This document shows, in pieces, positions 22,000 to 33,970 of a DNA stretch of 64,000 nucleotides (the stretch's first letter is position 1; every line of letters starts with the position of its first letter). A program made the position numbers and the translations under genes. Origin of the DNA: Taudactylus pleione (taxonomy: Eukaryota > Chordata > Amphibia > Anura > Myobatrachidae); assembly GCA_031769625.1 (NCBI GenBank), contig JAUIMM010000124.1:4354501-4418500 (forward strand). Reading direction: 5' to 3'. The notes under the pieces are model-generated. The model saw nothing but the letters and a program-made list of their open reading frames with translations, had not been told where the DNA came from and made no database searches.

Positions 22000-22055
22000 C
22001 CAGCCTATCTATACCCCAAGGTAAAGGCCCTGTGGACCCTAAAGTAGAAAAAATT
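22000..22055. repeat. DIRS copy 2 right inverted end
   Basis: The words ctataccccaaggtaaagg and ctgtggaccctaaag resemble the right end of copy 1 (ataccccaaggtagattctg, ggaccctgaag). No left partner survives. Confidence 0.65.
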
Positions 22056-22924
22056 TTTAATAAAAATATATAAATTATATATATATATTTATTATCAGAT
22101 CCCACTAACATGATCGGACACACTAGATCACATGACCATGCATACTTTCCCAACAACTGCAGACCTAACGCCTGATCTACTTCCCAATGTTATCAAAACC
22201 TAATTACAAAGCCACTACTGTATCACTCCACAAGTATAAACAATATCATCACACAAAGACACTGCTTATGGAAAAGCAGCACTGCCTCACTGAAATACAC
22301 ATTTGACAGATAAAAAAAAAATTCAAGCAATGCCAAAGATTGACTGGTACAAATGATTATCTATTCAAATAACAAAAAGGACTTACCTGAGCAGCCACTT
22401 CAGAATCCAGCACAGCAAACTGAACCACTTCTGACAGTCATTAATGTAGAACTGTTTAAAACAGACTATTTTGAATGCTCAACTGTTTAATTCACTTACA
22501 CGGTTATCCAGTTAAACATAATTCAAATTAAATAGACAATTCTGAACAATTTTTTTATCTCCTATTCTGTATCTGTTTCACCCTACATCATCTCCACGTA
22601 GAACTAATTTGTTACAACATGGACCATTCTATAAGATAGATATGCCACTCTTGGGTGAGCTGTCGCACCTCTTTTATACGCACACAAAGACGTGTGTATC
22701 TCAGAGCGGGATGCACACCCAAAAGTGGTATATCTATTACATGGATCGATCTACCAGTAGTCCGGCACAAATAATGAAACGCACTGGATTTTTACATAAA
22801 GATTTGTATCCCCAACAAAAAACTTTAGCACAACATTAAAGTCATGAGAACAAGTCAGGTCAACGTTTTCAGGACGGCACAGCGTCCTATCCTAAGGACC
22901 ATACATGAATGAGTCACACAACAG
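22056..22924. other. Unassigned stretch with a short TA run
   Basis: A/T-rich sequence with an imperfect TA run near 22073-22100. No gene or complete mobile element was recognised. A frame at 22609-22839 has no family features. Confidence 0.4.
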
Positions 22925-23115
22925 CCCTGTTTGGAGTTTCCTATATTCTCATTGTGCTTGTGTCAGTTTCCTCCGGGCACTCCAGTTTCCTTCCAAAATC
23001 CAAACCTATATTGGTAGGTTAATTGCTCCTGACAAAAATTAAGCCTAATGTGTACATGTGTTAGTGAATATAGATTGTAAGCACCAATGGTTAAATATTC
23101 TCTGTAAAGAACTAT
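22925..23115 (+). mobile_element. SINE fragment (tRNA/L2-type family of fish and frogs)
   Basis: The words tgtttggagtttcctatattctc, gtttcctccgggcactcc and ggtaggttaattgctcctgac follow the order of a widespread SINE body known in fish and amphibians. The tail reads agattgtaagcacc. The tRNA-like head is missing. The family name is from recognition only. Confidence 0.6.
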
Positions 23116-23461
23116 GTATAGATTTATTACCAGTTATTTAGATAATGCATACATATTCCACATACATGTATATTATACATACACTATTTATAAATACAGA
23201 TGTGCTGCAGTCACACCTAAAATGCCCTTCTCGACGTGCCAGGTCCCGCAAGACTCTGCAAGCATTGAGCGTCTTTTTTGCCGAAAATGATCTGCAAAAC
23301 TTGTATATCCTGTGTGCGACTGAGTTTGTATACGAAGTGCTACAATGTAGCGGCCACAGCTTGTTTTCTTTCCAAGTTCCATTGTGCTTCATATACAGAC
23401 TCCGGTGCACAGATATCCAAGTGTTGCATATCAAATTAATCAGCAACGCAATGCGACTTAA

Positions 23462-23763
23462 TGGTGCATACACACGGTCAGATTTTTCCTTCAGATATTA
23501 ACGATAACGATTTAAAAATCGTTCAGTCGTTCATATCTGAAGGAAAATCTGACATATCTGACATGCCTGAACGATGGACGATCAACGATGCGCGTTCCCG
23601 TTTGTCAGATAACGATATCCGACATCTGATGTGTTTGCAGTCAGGCTTGGACGATTCCATTCATTTTAATGGTCATAAATCGTTCAATCGTTAAAAACTT
23701 TGGTAAAATCATTCAAATCGTTCATCTGACAAGTCTGACAAATCTGACAGTGTGTATGCTCCA
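23462..23763. mobile_element. MITE with TTAA flanks
   Basis: Inverted ends TGGTGCATACACACGGTCAG and its near complement ending at 23763 are flanked by TTAA on both sides (23458-23461 and 23764-23767). The interior has further palindromic repeats of cgttcaatcgtt-like words. TTAA suggests piggyBac, but similar elements here with TAA flanks make Harbinger possible. It is 302 bp and non-coding. Confidence 0.75.
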
Positions 23764-23767
23764 TTAA

Positions 23768-24167
23768 GGGGGGTATCCACTAGACGATAAAGTTGAACGA
23801 TAATGATAAAATCGTTCGATAATCATTCAAACATCGTTTGAACATCGTGCAGTAATTATTTCTAACAATGTACGATGCGCGCTCCCGCTGGTCGTTTGAT
23901 CGTCTCCTCCATCGACTGAACATGTAGGTCAATTTCACTTGATTGCTTACAAATCGTTTACGCTGAACGATCAAACAATGAACCACTATCTGCCCACTAT
24001 AGCTGAAAGCTCTCGATCACAGATTAAAACAACAGTTTATTGTTCGATCTTTTGCAATCGTTTGCAAATCTTTTGCAAATTGTCCAGAGTGGAAGATCAT
24101 ATTTCAAGGGAAACTTCAAGGGAAAATCGTTAAGAGGAGGGATAAAATAGTCTAGTGGATGCCCCCC
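23768..24167. mobile_element. MITE directly next to the previous one
   Basis: Ends GGGGGGTATCCACTAGACGA and GTCTAGTGGATGCCCCCC form inverted repeats, 400 bp apart. It begins right after the TTAA of the neighbour, so one may have inserted at the edge of the other. The interior is rich in gaacgat/atcgttc words shared with the previous MITE. Confidence 0.75.
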
Positions 24168-24374
24168 ATAAGACACATTTTCGGCAAAGAAAAGTCACCC
24201 GACGTTAGTACTTGTAGAACAGTAGCAGGTTTAGTTGTGCTATTATGTGTTATGTTGTGTTATTGGGATACAGACAGAATCAGGGATTCGAAAGTTAAAG
24301 TGACCACACAAAAAGCAAAAGAATGGAGGATGCCAGGACTAGTGTGTTTATAATTATTATTCAGAATATACAAC

Positions 24375-24791
24375 TAGCGTTCCCACTAGGCTGTCTTAGC
24401 AGGGTGCGGCACCCTGCCCTCCTTCTGGAGGGCAAAAAGCACCCTGCCCTCCAGAAGGAGGGCAAAAAGCACCCTGCCCTCACAGGCTGCGGGTGCAGTC
24501 TTCACCCGCGGGACGCAGTGTCCCGCGGGTGGAGAAATGTGCGGTGACCCGGTCACCGCCGGAGAATAGACGCCGGGCGCATGCGTCCGGCATCTGTCCT
24601 CCCTGTCTGCAGCGCTTGGGGGCTGCCCGGCATGTCCGTAAGTGCCGGGCATGCCCCCAAGTATGATGAAAAAGGGGACGGGTCTTATAGACATGCCCCC
24701 TTTTATGACCACACCCCCTTTTTGCCCGTGCGCACAAAGTTGCCCTCTCTAGCTCCGGCACCCTACCTGCCGCCGGAGCTAGAGTGAACAC
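24375..24791 (+). mobile_element. GC-rich hAT-like MITE, copy A, 8-bp target duplication
   Basis: The element runs from TAGCGTTCCCAC to GAGTGAACAC and is flanked by TATACAAC on both sides (24367-24374 and 24792-24799). An 8-bp duplication points to a hAT transposase. The inverted ends are imperfect. Inside are a repeated box ccctcc..ggagggcaaaaagca (about 24415-24480) and several short palindromes. It has no coding capacity. A second copy lies in opposite orientation at 42699-43113. Confidence 0.85.
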
Positions 24792-24799
24792 TATACAAC

Positions 24800-25226
24800 C
24801 AAATCCTAAAAATGCCTCAGGTGTTTCTAACACAATGCAAAGTGATTACCTAAAGATTAATATAGTTTTAGCTGTAATATTCTACATCTAGGCTTATATT
24901 GTACTGTACAGGGGAAAAAAAAAAAACTTTAATATGTAGGATATTTATCCTCTGGTGTAAATTTATTGCATGAGAAGATCCGGTGAGTTTTTCATAAGTT
25001 AACAAATTTCTTGGCTTTCATCTCACTCAAGGAACTGTAAAATGTTGCTAATATTGTTTAATATAAATGATCTATGTAATTTACGACAAACTCTAAATGA
25101 CCACAGATGATCCAGACCTAAACTTAAAGATAAAAATGTTTTAGGCGTGGCAGAATCAGACTGAACAAGATCCATTCACAGTACATAAGCAATAAGCAAC
25201 ATCCAAAATACCATATTAAACGAACA
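24800..25226. other. Unassigned A/T-rich stretch
   Basis: No gene or repeat recognised. Confidence 0.35.
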
Positions 25227-25448
25227 TTAAGGGGGCATACGCCCGGCATCCATTCACAGTGGCCACGGCGCTTGGGCTGCTACCCGACTAGTCTAAGTGC
25301 TGGATATGCCCTCCCCTAGAGTGACGAAAAGGGGAAGCGTCAAAGACATGTCCCCTTTTCCTTGACCATACCCCCTTTTCGGGAGCGCACAGAAGTGCTC
25401 CTGCTCTAGGTCTGGCGCCCTGCCTGCCGCCAGACCTAGAGTGAACAC
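25227..25448 (+). mobile_element. Truncated third copy of the GC-rich hAT-like MITE
   Basis: The right half, ending in GAGTGAACAC, matches copies A and B with many changes; the left end with the repeated box is absent. It keeps the paired short palindrome ctctaggtctggcgccctgc...gccagacctagag. Confidence 0.65.
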
Positions 25449-26201
25449 TACAGTACTTATCGCACCTGAAAGCGCCTGGTTTAGCCACAAAGCGACTCAA
25501 CACTTCTAGAGTATTGGTTACTGTGCCCAAACTAACGTTTGTACTCCCAAAACAGACTGACAATTTCTGCTCGCCACCTCAGGAGCGTGCAAGCAGCAAT
25601 ATGGGCACCCACGGCATTCACGCCCGATCTAAGCAACAGTTGGCTCAGACGCACCAATCACTATGGTGATGGGTTTATAAAAATATTAAAAGAGGTATAT
25701 ATATGTATAAACTAAATTCTATACAAAATTGAACTCCCAGAGACTATATTAAATGTTAGGATAACAAAAATAAAAAGCTTGACAGGACAGCTAAATGTTA
25801 GAATCAAAGTTTATCTAAAAGTTACAAAAATCCTAAGACAAATGTGGGGTATGCACCAGACAGACCCAGGGGCCAGCTGACCTATTGGTAAGCATAGACA
25901 CTTACCAAATGGCTGCTCAATAGGTCTGGCCAGACATCACAACTGGACAGCCATTAAAATTTGCCCGCCTAATTGTGATGTCATTGTTGGTGGTTCCTGC
26001 AGTCAGCCTAACAGGTCGATCGCCTGTACACACCAGCAGATGCGCACAATATATATGCAAGTTATCTTGCATATTGTGAACAATGTCCTTCAGATATATA
26101 TCGATTTTACACTCGCAGATTCACTGAATGAAATATTGTTTGCTGGCTCTACAAACGATATATATCGTACAGTGTGTACCCAGCATTAGAATTCTCTAAA
26201 G
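25449..26201. other. Degraded repeats, no gene
   Basis: The part 25850-26190 has MITE-like words at its right end (gtgtgtacccagcat) and internal atatatcg palindromes, but no clear left partner. Nothing coding. Confidence 0.35.
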
Positions 26202-26358
26202 CAGGGGTCTTCAAACTTGGCCCTCCAGATGCTGTGGAACTACACATCCCAGCATGCACTGCACATAGTTTTAGCATGCTGCTATATCAAAAAGGTGGCA
26301 GTGCATGCTGGGATGTGTAGTTCCACAGCAGCTGGAGGGTCAAGTTTGAAGACCCCTG
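26202..26358. mobile_element. Hairpin hAT MITE, 157 bp, with 8-bp target duplication
   Basis: The two halves are inverted repeats for nearly their whole length, starting CAGGGGTCTTCAAACTT and ending AAGTTTGAAGACCCCTG. CTCTAAAG flanks both sides (26194-26201 and 26359-26366). A second member of the family is at 38694-38849. Transcripts across it could fold into a long hairpin. Confidence 0.9.
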
Positions 26359-26366
26359 CTCTAAAG

Positions 26367-27224
26367 TTTAAACTCAATTGATCAGTTATTTTTCAATCTA
26401 TGTAACAATTTTCAAACACTATACAGTACATATCAACAAAAAGAAAAAACATACTTTCAGTTTTAAACACTTTTGCTAGTAGAGTGCTCTCAAACAAAGG
26501 TGTCAATTGAATACTCAGCAAAATAAATTAAAATTCAACAAACATCAACATTTTCTGTGTACTTCTATGGGATGCATGGGAAATGTGTTATGTGGTTGGC
26601 CACGAGGCTCTCAAGTTCAGAATTTCTCTCAGGTACTTTGTGGCCATCGCCAATAACAGAATTGCCTACAATAAGTTATCAAACCACATAACTTATCCAG
26701 ATCATGGGTGGGCCTGGGTGAGTTTTCCAGCACTATTTAGTGAAAAACTGCTACATTCCCTCAGACATCCTTGCTTTTGAAACAAAGAACATAAAGAAAA
26801 AAAAAAAGAAAAAAAGAAATCAACATGTGTAGACAAACAGTATAATTAGTTATCTGTGTCATCCTGTACCTGTCACAGTAATAAAAAAAATAAAAATAAA
26901 AAATAGTACCAAGGCAAACTTCAGTGAGTAGGTCTGCCTAGGAGTAAAGTTCAAAATACGAAAGTAGGACAACCTTTGTACATTGACAGTATTAAAAGTA
27001 TAAATGGTCATGTGTAAGCACCTGAATAACTGCTGCACATATTTAATGTTAGAAAAGAAAAAAAATAAGGCATGTGAATCGGGAATTTTTCGAAGAAAAG
27101 AGTAGACAAACCAATGCAAAGGCAGGCCTGTGTGTAGTAAATATTTCAGTCAAAAGGATGCCTTATTTATTAGCCAGTATACATAATTTTCTGTAACTTG
27201 GTAGATCTTCCTAACCCACTTCAT
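26367..27224. other. Unassigned stretch, possibly the far part of the IRF2BP2 3' UTR
   Basis: A/T-rich, without a recognised repeat over most of its length. A TTTATTTATT run near 27163-27172 is AATAAA-like on the minus strand and could be a polyadenylation signal for IRF2BP2. That is a guess from position. Confidence 0.35.
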
Positions 27225-27577
27225 GCTCTTTCCTTCCTATCTTCTCCTTCTGTGTCACGCCTGTCTGTCTGCCCCTCCCCTTAGAATGTAAGCTCTCATG
27301 AGCAGGGACCTCTTCCCTCATGTGCTTCTCTTCACATTTTCTTCTACTCTCTACTGCCCATTAGGGCACCTAACACGGGACTGCCAACTCCCGGCAGCTT
27401 ATTGTGAGTGCTTTAATCACTATTTCAGCAATGTATATAAATAAGTCGTGCCCTTGTCCTGCACTGTAATGTACTGTAAGTTGCTTGTTTCTTGTTCACC
27501 TATTAGTTCTATCGACTATGTAAGGCGCTGCGGAACACTTGTGGCGCCATATAAATAAAGAATAATAATAATAATAT
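27225..27577 (+). mobile_element. SINE/LINE-tail repeat ending in (AAT)n
   Basis: The words agaatgtaagctctcatgag and agggacctctt, then gtaaggcgctgcggaacac and gcgccatataaataaa followed by an aat microsatellite, match the 3' end of a common amphibian repeat mobilised by L2/CR1-type LINEs. It interrupts the likely 3' UTR of IRF2BP2. The 5' end is not defined. Confidence 0.65.
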
Positions 27578-27584
27578 CCCTTAT

Positions 27585-28070
27585 AACACAATCTTCTACA
27601 TTAGTGTTTCCAATACGTAATGCTTTAACACATCATATCTATTGGAAAAACTGTAAAATAATTTGTATACTCAAAATAGTGCTTTGGTGAACAGTATTTT
27701 TTTTAATAAACATCACCCAGTGGTTCAAATTACATCAATAAATTTTACAATTAAAAAAGCTTAATCTCAAAGAAAATGAGTAACCAGAGACAATTTACAA
27801 TGTCATAAAATGTATTTGGCATTTTTTAACAAGTGCATACAAATACAGCTAAAAGCGTTTCTGTTTTTCCAAGTGCTCTAAAAAGCATCTCAAGTCACAG
27901 CCTACACTGAACAGTAACTGTCACTGGATAAGAACAAATACTTGCAAATAACATTAGCAAAGAATACCTTTCTGATCAGTACATACCTTTGTTTTCAAAA
28001 ATAGAAACACAATGTATTCAAAAATTAAAAATTATACAGCCATGTTTATGCAGTCTACATTGTGTGTGTG

Positions 28071-28109
<39 letters not shown>

Positions 28110-28175
28110 ACACACACCATAAAGAGGTTTAGTAAGAGATTATGGTGGCTACGAAGCACAAAAAAAAAAGAAAAG
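27585..28175 (-). other. IRF2BP2: IRF2BP2 3' UTR (proximal part, boundary inferred)
   Basis: This stretch directly follows the stop codon on the minus strand, lacks mobile-element signs apart from the TG/TA run, and reads as single-copy sequence. How far the UTR extends beyond the SINE at 27225-27577 cannot be told from sequence alone. Confidence 0.5.
28062..28107. repeat. TG/TA microsatellite in the 3' UTR
   Basis: A short TG run followed by about 18 TA units, then tttacacacacc. Simple repeat. Confidence 0.9.
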
Positions 28176-28897
28176 TCAAGAGTCTCGCTCCTTTTTCACT
28201 TTTACATCCCCAGCAAGAATTGTGGCAATTTCTCCCTGCATGAAGGCCCATGGTACATTTGATCCCACCAGGGGACATTTTTCCCCGCTTGGGCAATACA
28301 CCTCTCCAGATGATCCTTGCTGTTTAATACTTTGCCTTGAACATGGAAAACAAAATTTGTGAGAAGGTACTGAAGGGCACTGTACAAAGTGTGTGTCCTC
28401 AAGACGCTCATGGCAAAGAGTGCAGCACAATGGTATACTGTTTGGTATGGAAGAATCAGGAATGCTTTGGGGGTGCGCCTGTTCCAATCCTCCATGGGAT
28501 GAGGTTCCACCACTAGGAATTTGACTTGGCACATCCCTCGCAGCCATTCTTCTTTGGTTCATAGAGGAAGGTGATGGTGGACTGTTACTGTTTCTCCTAG
28601 TTGTAGAATGAACCTGGTTAGCATCTTTAGAAGCATGATTACCGCCAGCATTATCAGCCACCAATATTAAAGCAGCCATTGGCGACTGGCCATTTTGTGC
28701 AGCTTCTGGTGGTGTGGTACGGTTGGAATGAGGAGAGACCGTAGAAGGTGGAGACATGAATGATGCATTAGTCATTGTAGATATCTTAAGACAGTCTGCT
28801 GCTGGCAACCATGACTGCCCTTCGCCATTAATCTTAACCAAACTTCCTTCCTGTTCTGGTTCTGGAGAAGGCTTTCGCTTCCGTGCTGCACGGGCAC
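28176..28897 (-). CDS. IRF2BP2: IRF2BP2 exon 2: C-terminal half with RING finger
   Basis: IRF2BP2 is a nuclear corepressor that binds IRF2 and other factors. The exon starts after a strong acceptor (cctcttctccttcag, minus strand, AG ending at 28898) and encodes residues 296-535, ending in TGA at 28176-28178. It opens with a basic motif [11 protein letters not shown] (about 300-310), which resembles the known nuclear localisation signal. A conserved linker follows ([20 protein letters not shown]), then the C3HC4 RING at about 451-510 ([18 protein letters not shown] ... HKFCFPC ... YCPSGEKCP) and the tail KVKKERDS. The RING binds IRF2 in mammals. The 722-bp exon joins exon 1 in phase 1, the split codon being a glycine. 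No lesions were seen. IRF2BPL and IRF2BP1 are less likely because of the intron and the linker sequence. Confidence 0.95.
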
Positions 28898-28994
28898 CTG
28901 AAGGAGAAGAGGAGGATAACATGAAATTATGCATGCAGGAAGCAAACAAAAAGCATAACTGTTTAGTGCAGCTCAGTGTCATGTAAAGGCTCAT

Positions 28995-29557
28995 AAACAA
29001 GCCAGAAAGAAATCACTGGCCAAAGCAAATAAAGCTGTTACAAGTCTACGGAAATGTTCTAACAAAGTATTTCATAATATTTAAGTTGTAGGCACCACAC
29101 TTTCTGCTTCTGTCTTAAAGGAACTGCATCGGCTTACTAAGAAGTACGGTATTTCTGTACTTTCCCATGATTTTTTGTTAGGTCTATAAAAGCAATTGCA
29201 ACATTACTGTACTATCCTATATGGAGAAATCATTTGGGGTGGTAGTCTATTGTTTGTAAGATTTACAGACGGACATACCAGTACAATCTGTAAAGAAATG
29301 AGGGTCCTGCTTGCAAAATTTATTATAATAATAATAATAAAAAAAAAAAAAAATTAAGAAAATATGTAAAAAAATTAAAATATATAGAAGTTCATTAAAA
29401 CGGTCTAGATCTCAGATGAAAGGTGTGATGGGAGAGCAGCCCTTATCAATCTTGCCAAGCTAGTTACACAACTGCTGACTCTCAGCCTTATAATACATGG
29501 AAATGCAACACCAAAAACTCAAATATATAAAGACAGGGTTTTAACCCAAACCTCAAT
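28995..29557. other. Intronic stretch, no feature
   Basis: Single-copy-looking sequence with an ATA/A run near 29325-29355. No gene seen. Confidence 0.35.
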
Positions 29558-29901
29558 GGGCACAATTCTATTCTATGCGATGTGAATAGCGCCGGGAGTG
29601 AGCTCCCGAAGCTATTCAATACACCGCGCTGCCAAGTCCGACTAGGATTTCTTCTCGCATCCCCCCGGGGATGAGAGCAGAAATCCGACAAAAGTCCCGG
29701 CACGAGGCTGTTTTCTGCCCTTAGCACAGGGAAAACAGCATCGCGCCGTAAAGTCAGGTCGGGGAATGTCCGTTATCGCGCCTTAAACAGGGTGTTTAGT
29801 CGCGAGAACGGGCATTCTCAGAATAAACACCGTGCACAATTGAATTGCTCCGGGAGCTATCTCCCGGCGCTATTCACATCGCATAGAATAGAATCGTGCC
29901 C
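29558..29901. mobile_element. Harbinger-like MITE with long inverted ends
   Basis: The first about 50 bases (gggcacaattctattctatg...) match the reverse complement of the last about 50 (cgcatagaatagaatcgtgccc). The outer repeat pairs continue through gcgccgggag. Flanks are CAAT and TAAG, so the target duplication is unclear. Confidence 0.8.
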
Positions 29902-30465
29902 TAAGATTCTGAGTAATTAAAAAAAAAAAAAATAAATAAAAAACCTGACATTTTAATTGACAGAAACTATCTATATCAAGGACAATCAATTGTTGGGTAA
30001 ATGCATTTTAAAAATGCTCAAATGTAATATATGGGAACCAAAGTCCTAGCTTGTGTACTTAATAGTTTGAATCCAAATTTTTTTAGTTTTATTGACTGGT
30101 AATCTTTATATGCACCGAAAGCATAGATTCACTGGATACGAATGGGACGCGTATCACTCAAGATCATCAGTTAGTGCTCAGTTGCCTTTTTACTTTGTTC
30201 CTTTACAAGATGCATACATTCTGGGAACCTGCCAACAGGCTAGGAATCTCATAGGAGAATATAAATAGTTTCTAAAGCATAAAATGACTTGGGAACTTAA
30301 AGTCATTATAGGATAAACAAATAGACTTGGAATGTGATACGAAAGGATACTATGCAATCGGGCTAGTAAAGCCTATTCTTTTGAATCTAATCCTGCAAGT
30401 ATATACCATACTAGAGAATATTTCTGTTCGAGCATATCCAACAGTTCCTGTCCCCTTGTGGGTGG

Positions 30466-30466
<1 letters not shown>

Positions 30467-30553
<87 letters not shown>
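30467..30553. repeat. TG/TA microsatellite
   Basis: About six TG units followed by about 36 TA units. Reading frames across it give only Tyr-Ile repeats and are artefacts. Confidence 0.95.
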
Positions 30554-30557
<4 letters not shown>

Positions 30558-30588
30558 CTCACTCGAAACACAGGAGATTTCAAACAAA

Positions 30589-30816
30589 GGGGGCAATTCA
30601 AATGTTGTGTGCATCGTAGCTCCCGTCTAAAAAGAGCCAGGGGAGCCATTTAAATGTTTTGCACGACCAGCCCAGAGGCTGCACTTGTTGTGGATTTTTG
30701 CTCACACCCTCCTAAGAAATACGCAAAAAGTAGGGCTTCAGAGCTGGTCGTGGGAAAGAACTTCCGGGCTGTATAGATGGGAGCTACAATGTACACAAAC
30801 AACTGAATCGCCCCCC
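30589..30816. mobile_element. Harbinger-like MITE
   Basis: Ends gggggcaattcaaatg and ctgaatcgcccccc are imperfect inverted repeats of the family seen at 37513, followed by TAAG. It is 228 bp, diverged, non-coding. Confidence 0.6.
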
Positions 30817-31097
30817 TAAGAGCATAAATAACATTTAAGCTGGCAGTAGTAGTCACATAAGTAACCTTAACCACTTTGCTAAGCACCCTATAAAATCAAG
30901 TGTGGAGAGGTACAACTTAGAAATAACACTTTCCTGCAGCTAAATAGGACAAGTAATGCCATAACATTTGCATAAAGAAATGTAGTTCAAGATGCTACAC
31001 ACGTGCTTAGCATTCTATGGGTGATTAAGATCTGCGCGATGTGTCGGGAACGCAGTTGTGCTAAAAGAAATCGTGGGTAAAAGCCATCTCTGCAAAT

Positions 31098-32140
31098 TTT
31101 TGGCAATTCAATTCCAAACTCCTGAACAAATGTCAGAGCAAAATCACATTTTTTTTTTCCCTCAACCATGAGCAGGGGAAAGTTGTGGAAAATCCTCCTT
31201 TTATAAAGGTAAAAATGTCTGCAGAGCCTCCGATATTAACCCTTTCCCCCAAATAATCATGTGCTTGGAGGGGTTAAAAGAGTATATTTTGGCCAATAAA
31301 CTAGTTATCTTTTATGTAATTTTCTCTAAGGCACAAAATAGGGTTAAATTATGTAAGGACATGCAAGTTGTGGTGTTGTATTGATGGTAAACTGCTTTCT
31401 GACCTCACAGATTTCAGCCAAGTGTATTTTCCCATCATTTCACAAACTTTTTCAAAAACACGGAAAATGACTTTACAGACACACACTTGCTAACTATAAT
31501 TTTTTTACCATTTTAAAATATGTAAAAATGAACCATGTAACATTTTAAAGTACAAAAAAAATTAAATTATATATATTTTTATTTTATTTATTATTATAGC
31601 CTTCTAGTACTGTTCTGCTATTTTATTTGCCATTTTTGGGAATTCATGGTGATTTTCCCACTCTTAAGGGACATACACATGAGACGATATATCTTTGAAA
31701 GATAACGTTTAACGATAGATCGTTCAGTGTGTATGCAGTGAACGACCAACGATGCGCGCTCCCGCTGGACGATAACGATATCTGGTCGTCTGTACGTGCA
31801 GGCCAGTTTGGATGATATCGTCAAGAATTGCCTGTTCAGAGATATGGCAGGATGACTTCACTGAAAGATATTTCAGTGTGTACATCCAATATCATTTCGT
31901 TCTGCACTACAGAAAGTTCAAGGGAAATCTTTCACCAATGTCGTTGAAACAGCACACAGTCCCGTGTATGCGGCTTTATGCACTTCAAAGTTTGCACACT
32001 GTAGAATTAACATGTCACATCACTGCAAATGGACATTTACAAGTGAATTATGAAAACTGAAGGAGCGCAGTATATGGAAGATAGTCGCGGTGTGCAATTT
32101 TGTGCTTCCAAATTCCCTTAGAATTGAATTGCCCCCTATA
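31098..32140. other. Probable nested MITE remnants
   Basis: The words ggcaattcaattcc (31101) and gaattgaattgccccc (about 32122-32137) could be the ends of one Harbinger-like element. Inside, from about 31665, a segment with ttaagggacatacacatgag and gaacgatc words resembles the MITEs at 23462 and 23768. Boundaries are not secure. Confidence 0.4.
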
Positions 32141-32841
32141 TCCAGCTTAGCAACAAACATAGCCATCACTTTGGGCAGAAGACTGGACACTCAAGCCTAA
32201 AGTAGTCACCTTCTGATTGGATTTGCAAACATGCATGATAATTATCCAAATAGTTTTGATTAGATTATTGGGTACTGCAGTTTTTCAGGTGCCAGCAGAA
32301 AGTAGGCTGCAGGTCAAGTGCACTCTATTATTTGTAAAACACAGTCCTGGTAGGGTTGCAGCCCATGGATGGTAGATACAATCCTCTGAATCTCTGCAAG
32401 TGGAGTATCTACTATCCACAAGTTGCAACCCCATCAGAACGCCATTTACACTTCAGTCAGCGTGGAAGCATTTCCAACCATACTTATCAGCCAGTAAACC
32501 CATATGCGGTAAGCCGCACCCTACCATCTGACCCCTCACCACTGGCTAAAGGGGGACATATGGTTACTCACTGCACAGTTAAATACAATACCTGCAAGAT
32601 TGTCTTAGTGCCCTATTGTGAGAAGGCTTTTGGGAAACAGTTAATACTGTGGATCATTAGGTTAGGTTAATTCCTGCAGGATTAGAGGCACCCCCCCACC
32701 CCAACAGAGCATTGTACTTTGTATACCTTGATAAATAACCTATAATTTACCTCAACATATCGACTACCATATTTTTATTACCACTTTTAATGACCACCAC
32801 ACCTATCCGAACCATCAGATCTTTTTACACAAACAGGCAAT
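32141..32841. other. Intronic stretch with a small inverted repeat
   Basis: Around 32351-32432, ggttgcagcccatggatggtagata is partly matched in reverse by tatctactatccacaagttgcaacc. Otherwise nothing recognised. Confidence 0.4.
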
Positions 32842-33121
32842 GGGGGTGATTCAATTCACCACAATGTTGAATAGCTCCGGGCTGTTAAGTCCAACTACAG
32901 AAACCCAACTTGAGTACCACTCGAGATGCTGTTTTTACGGCTTAGCGCTGCAGTCACTAAGAGAATGCCAGTTATAGTGACTTAACACCCAGATTAAGTC
33001 GCGGTAACCAGCATTCTCCAATTTAAGTGGTTCTGGTCGGACTTAATAGCGCAGTCAACTGGATAGCTCCAGGAACTTCTTCCAGAGGCTATTCAACATC
33101 GCGCTGAATTGAATCACCCCC
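32842..33121. mobile_element. Harbinger-like MITE
   Basis: Inverted ends GGGGGTGATTCAATTCA and TGAATTGAATCACCCCC, flanked by AAT on each side. The interior has gaatagctccgg / ccagaggctattc words shared with the other members of this family. Confidence 0.8.
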
Positions 33122-33605
33122 AATATGTAGTGACCACCACCCATTTCCCCCCCATTATTAATCTACACTAAAAACATATTGCAAAGTGTTTTCCCCTTGT
33201 ATATAGTCACACTTAGCCAAAAGTAGTCACTCATTCTATAAAAGAGACCCTGCTGGACTTAACCATATTCTGGGGAGATTAAATTCTTACATGGAAATTT
33301 AGCTCTCGGGAGCTATTAAATTACTTCCTAGATGGCCACTTTTCACACAATAATGCCCTATGTTAGCGACGTTAAACTGCAGCTCCCGTCTAAGTGTCGG
33401 ACGCGATGCAGCAGTCAGGCTCCAACTAGCCCTACAGCCGTACTTAACGCGAATTTACTTAACACCTCCACAGTTTGTGAGCAGAAAGCCGCAAGTGAAG
33501 CCTTGGTCATAGGAAGTAACTGAACAGCTCCCGGGCACACCTTATATCACTTCAATTACAATTATTAGACTATAATTGGTCTAATGCAACATTCAGCTGC
33601 TGTTA

Positions 33606-33970
33606 TGCTGGGCATACACTGCCAGATAAAATGCCTGTCAGAGTGATAGGCATTTTATCTGGCCGCCTGACACCCTGCAGATATCACAGGCATACAGTCA
33701 GATATATCACAGTGTATTGGCCAGAGTCTGCGCTCCTCCCCTGGAGAGGAGAAATTTCCCCGTTCCTTCCCTGTCAAGGTCGGCTGCGGATGGACATACA
33801 CTGCCCGATGCGGCTGACTTAACTTATGAAATATTGCATTAGACGGACATGTTTGACAATCCGGCATGCCCAAATGAACGATATCTTAAAAATCGGTCGG
33901 CCGCACACACAGTACAATTATCGAGGGGATCCACCGATATCGGCCTGAATTGTATAGTGTATGCCCAGCA
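33606..33970. mobile_element. MITE with TGCTGGGCATACACT ends
   Basis: TGCTGGGCATACACT and AGTGTATGCCCAGCA are perfect 15-bp inverted ends, 365 bp apart. TTA precedes and ATT follows. The interior is partly palindromic (atgcctgtca / tgataggcat). Confidence 0.8.

Larger units (their letters stand above)
17845..22050 (-). mobile_element. DIRS retrotransposon copy 2, 3' truncated
   Basis: On the minus strand, inverted-end sequence (about 22000-22050), gag, RT and RNase H follow in order. The recombinase, internal complementary region and other end are missing beyond about 17845. It is related to but clearly diverged from copy 1: the aligned segments differ often, so they are separate insertions and not a recent duplication. 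Both copies lie in the same orientation. Confidence 0.8.

Noticed and set aside
24375..24791. GC-rich island as a promoter of a gene
   Set aside because: The 8-bp duplications and the second copy at 42699-43113 show it is a mobile element.
30327..30653. Frames of about 100 codons with Tyr-Ile or Ile-Tyr runs
   Set aside because: They come from the TA microsatellite at 30480-30553.
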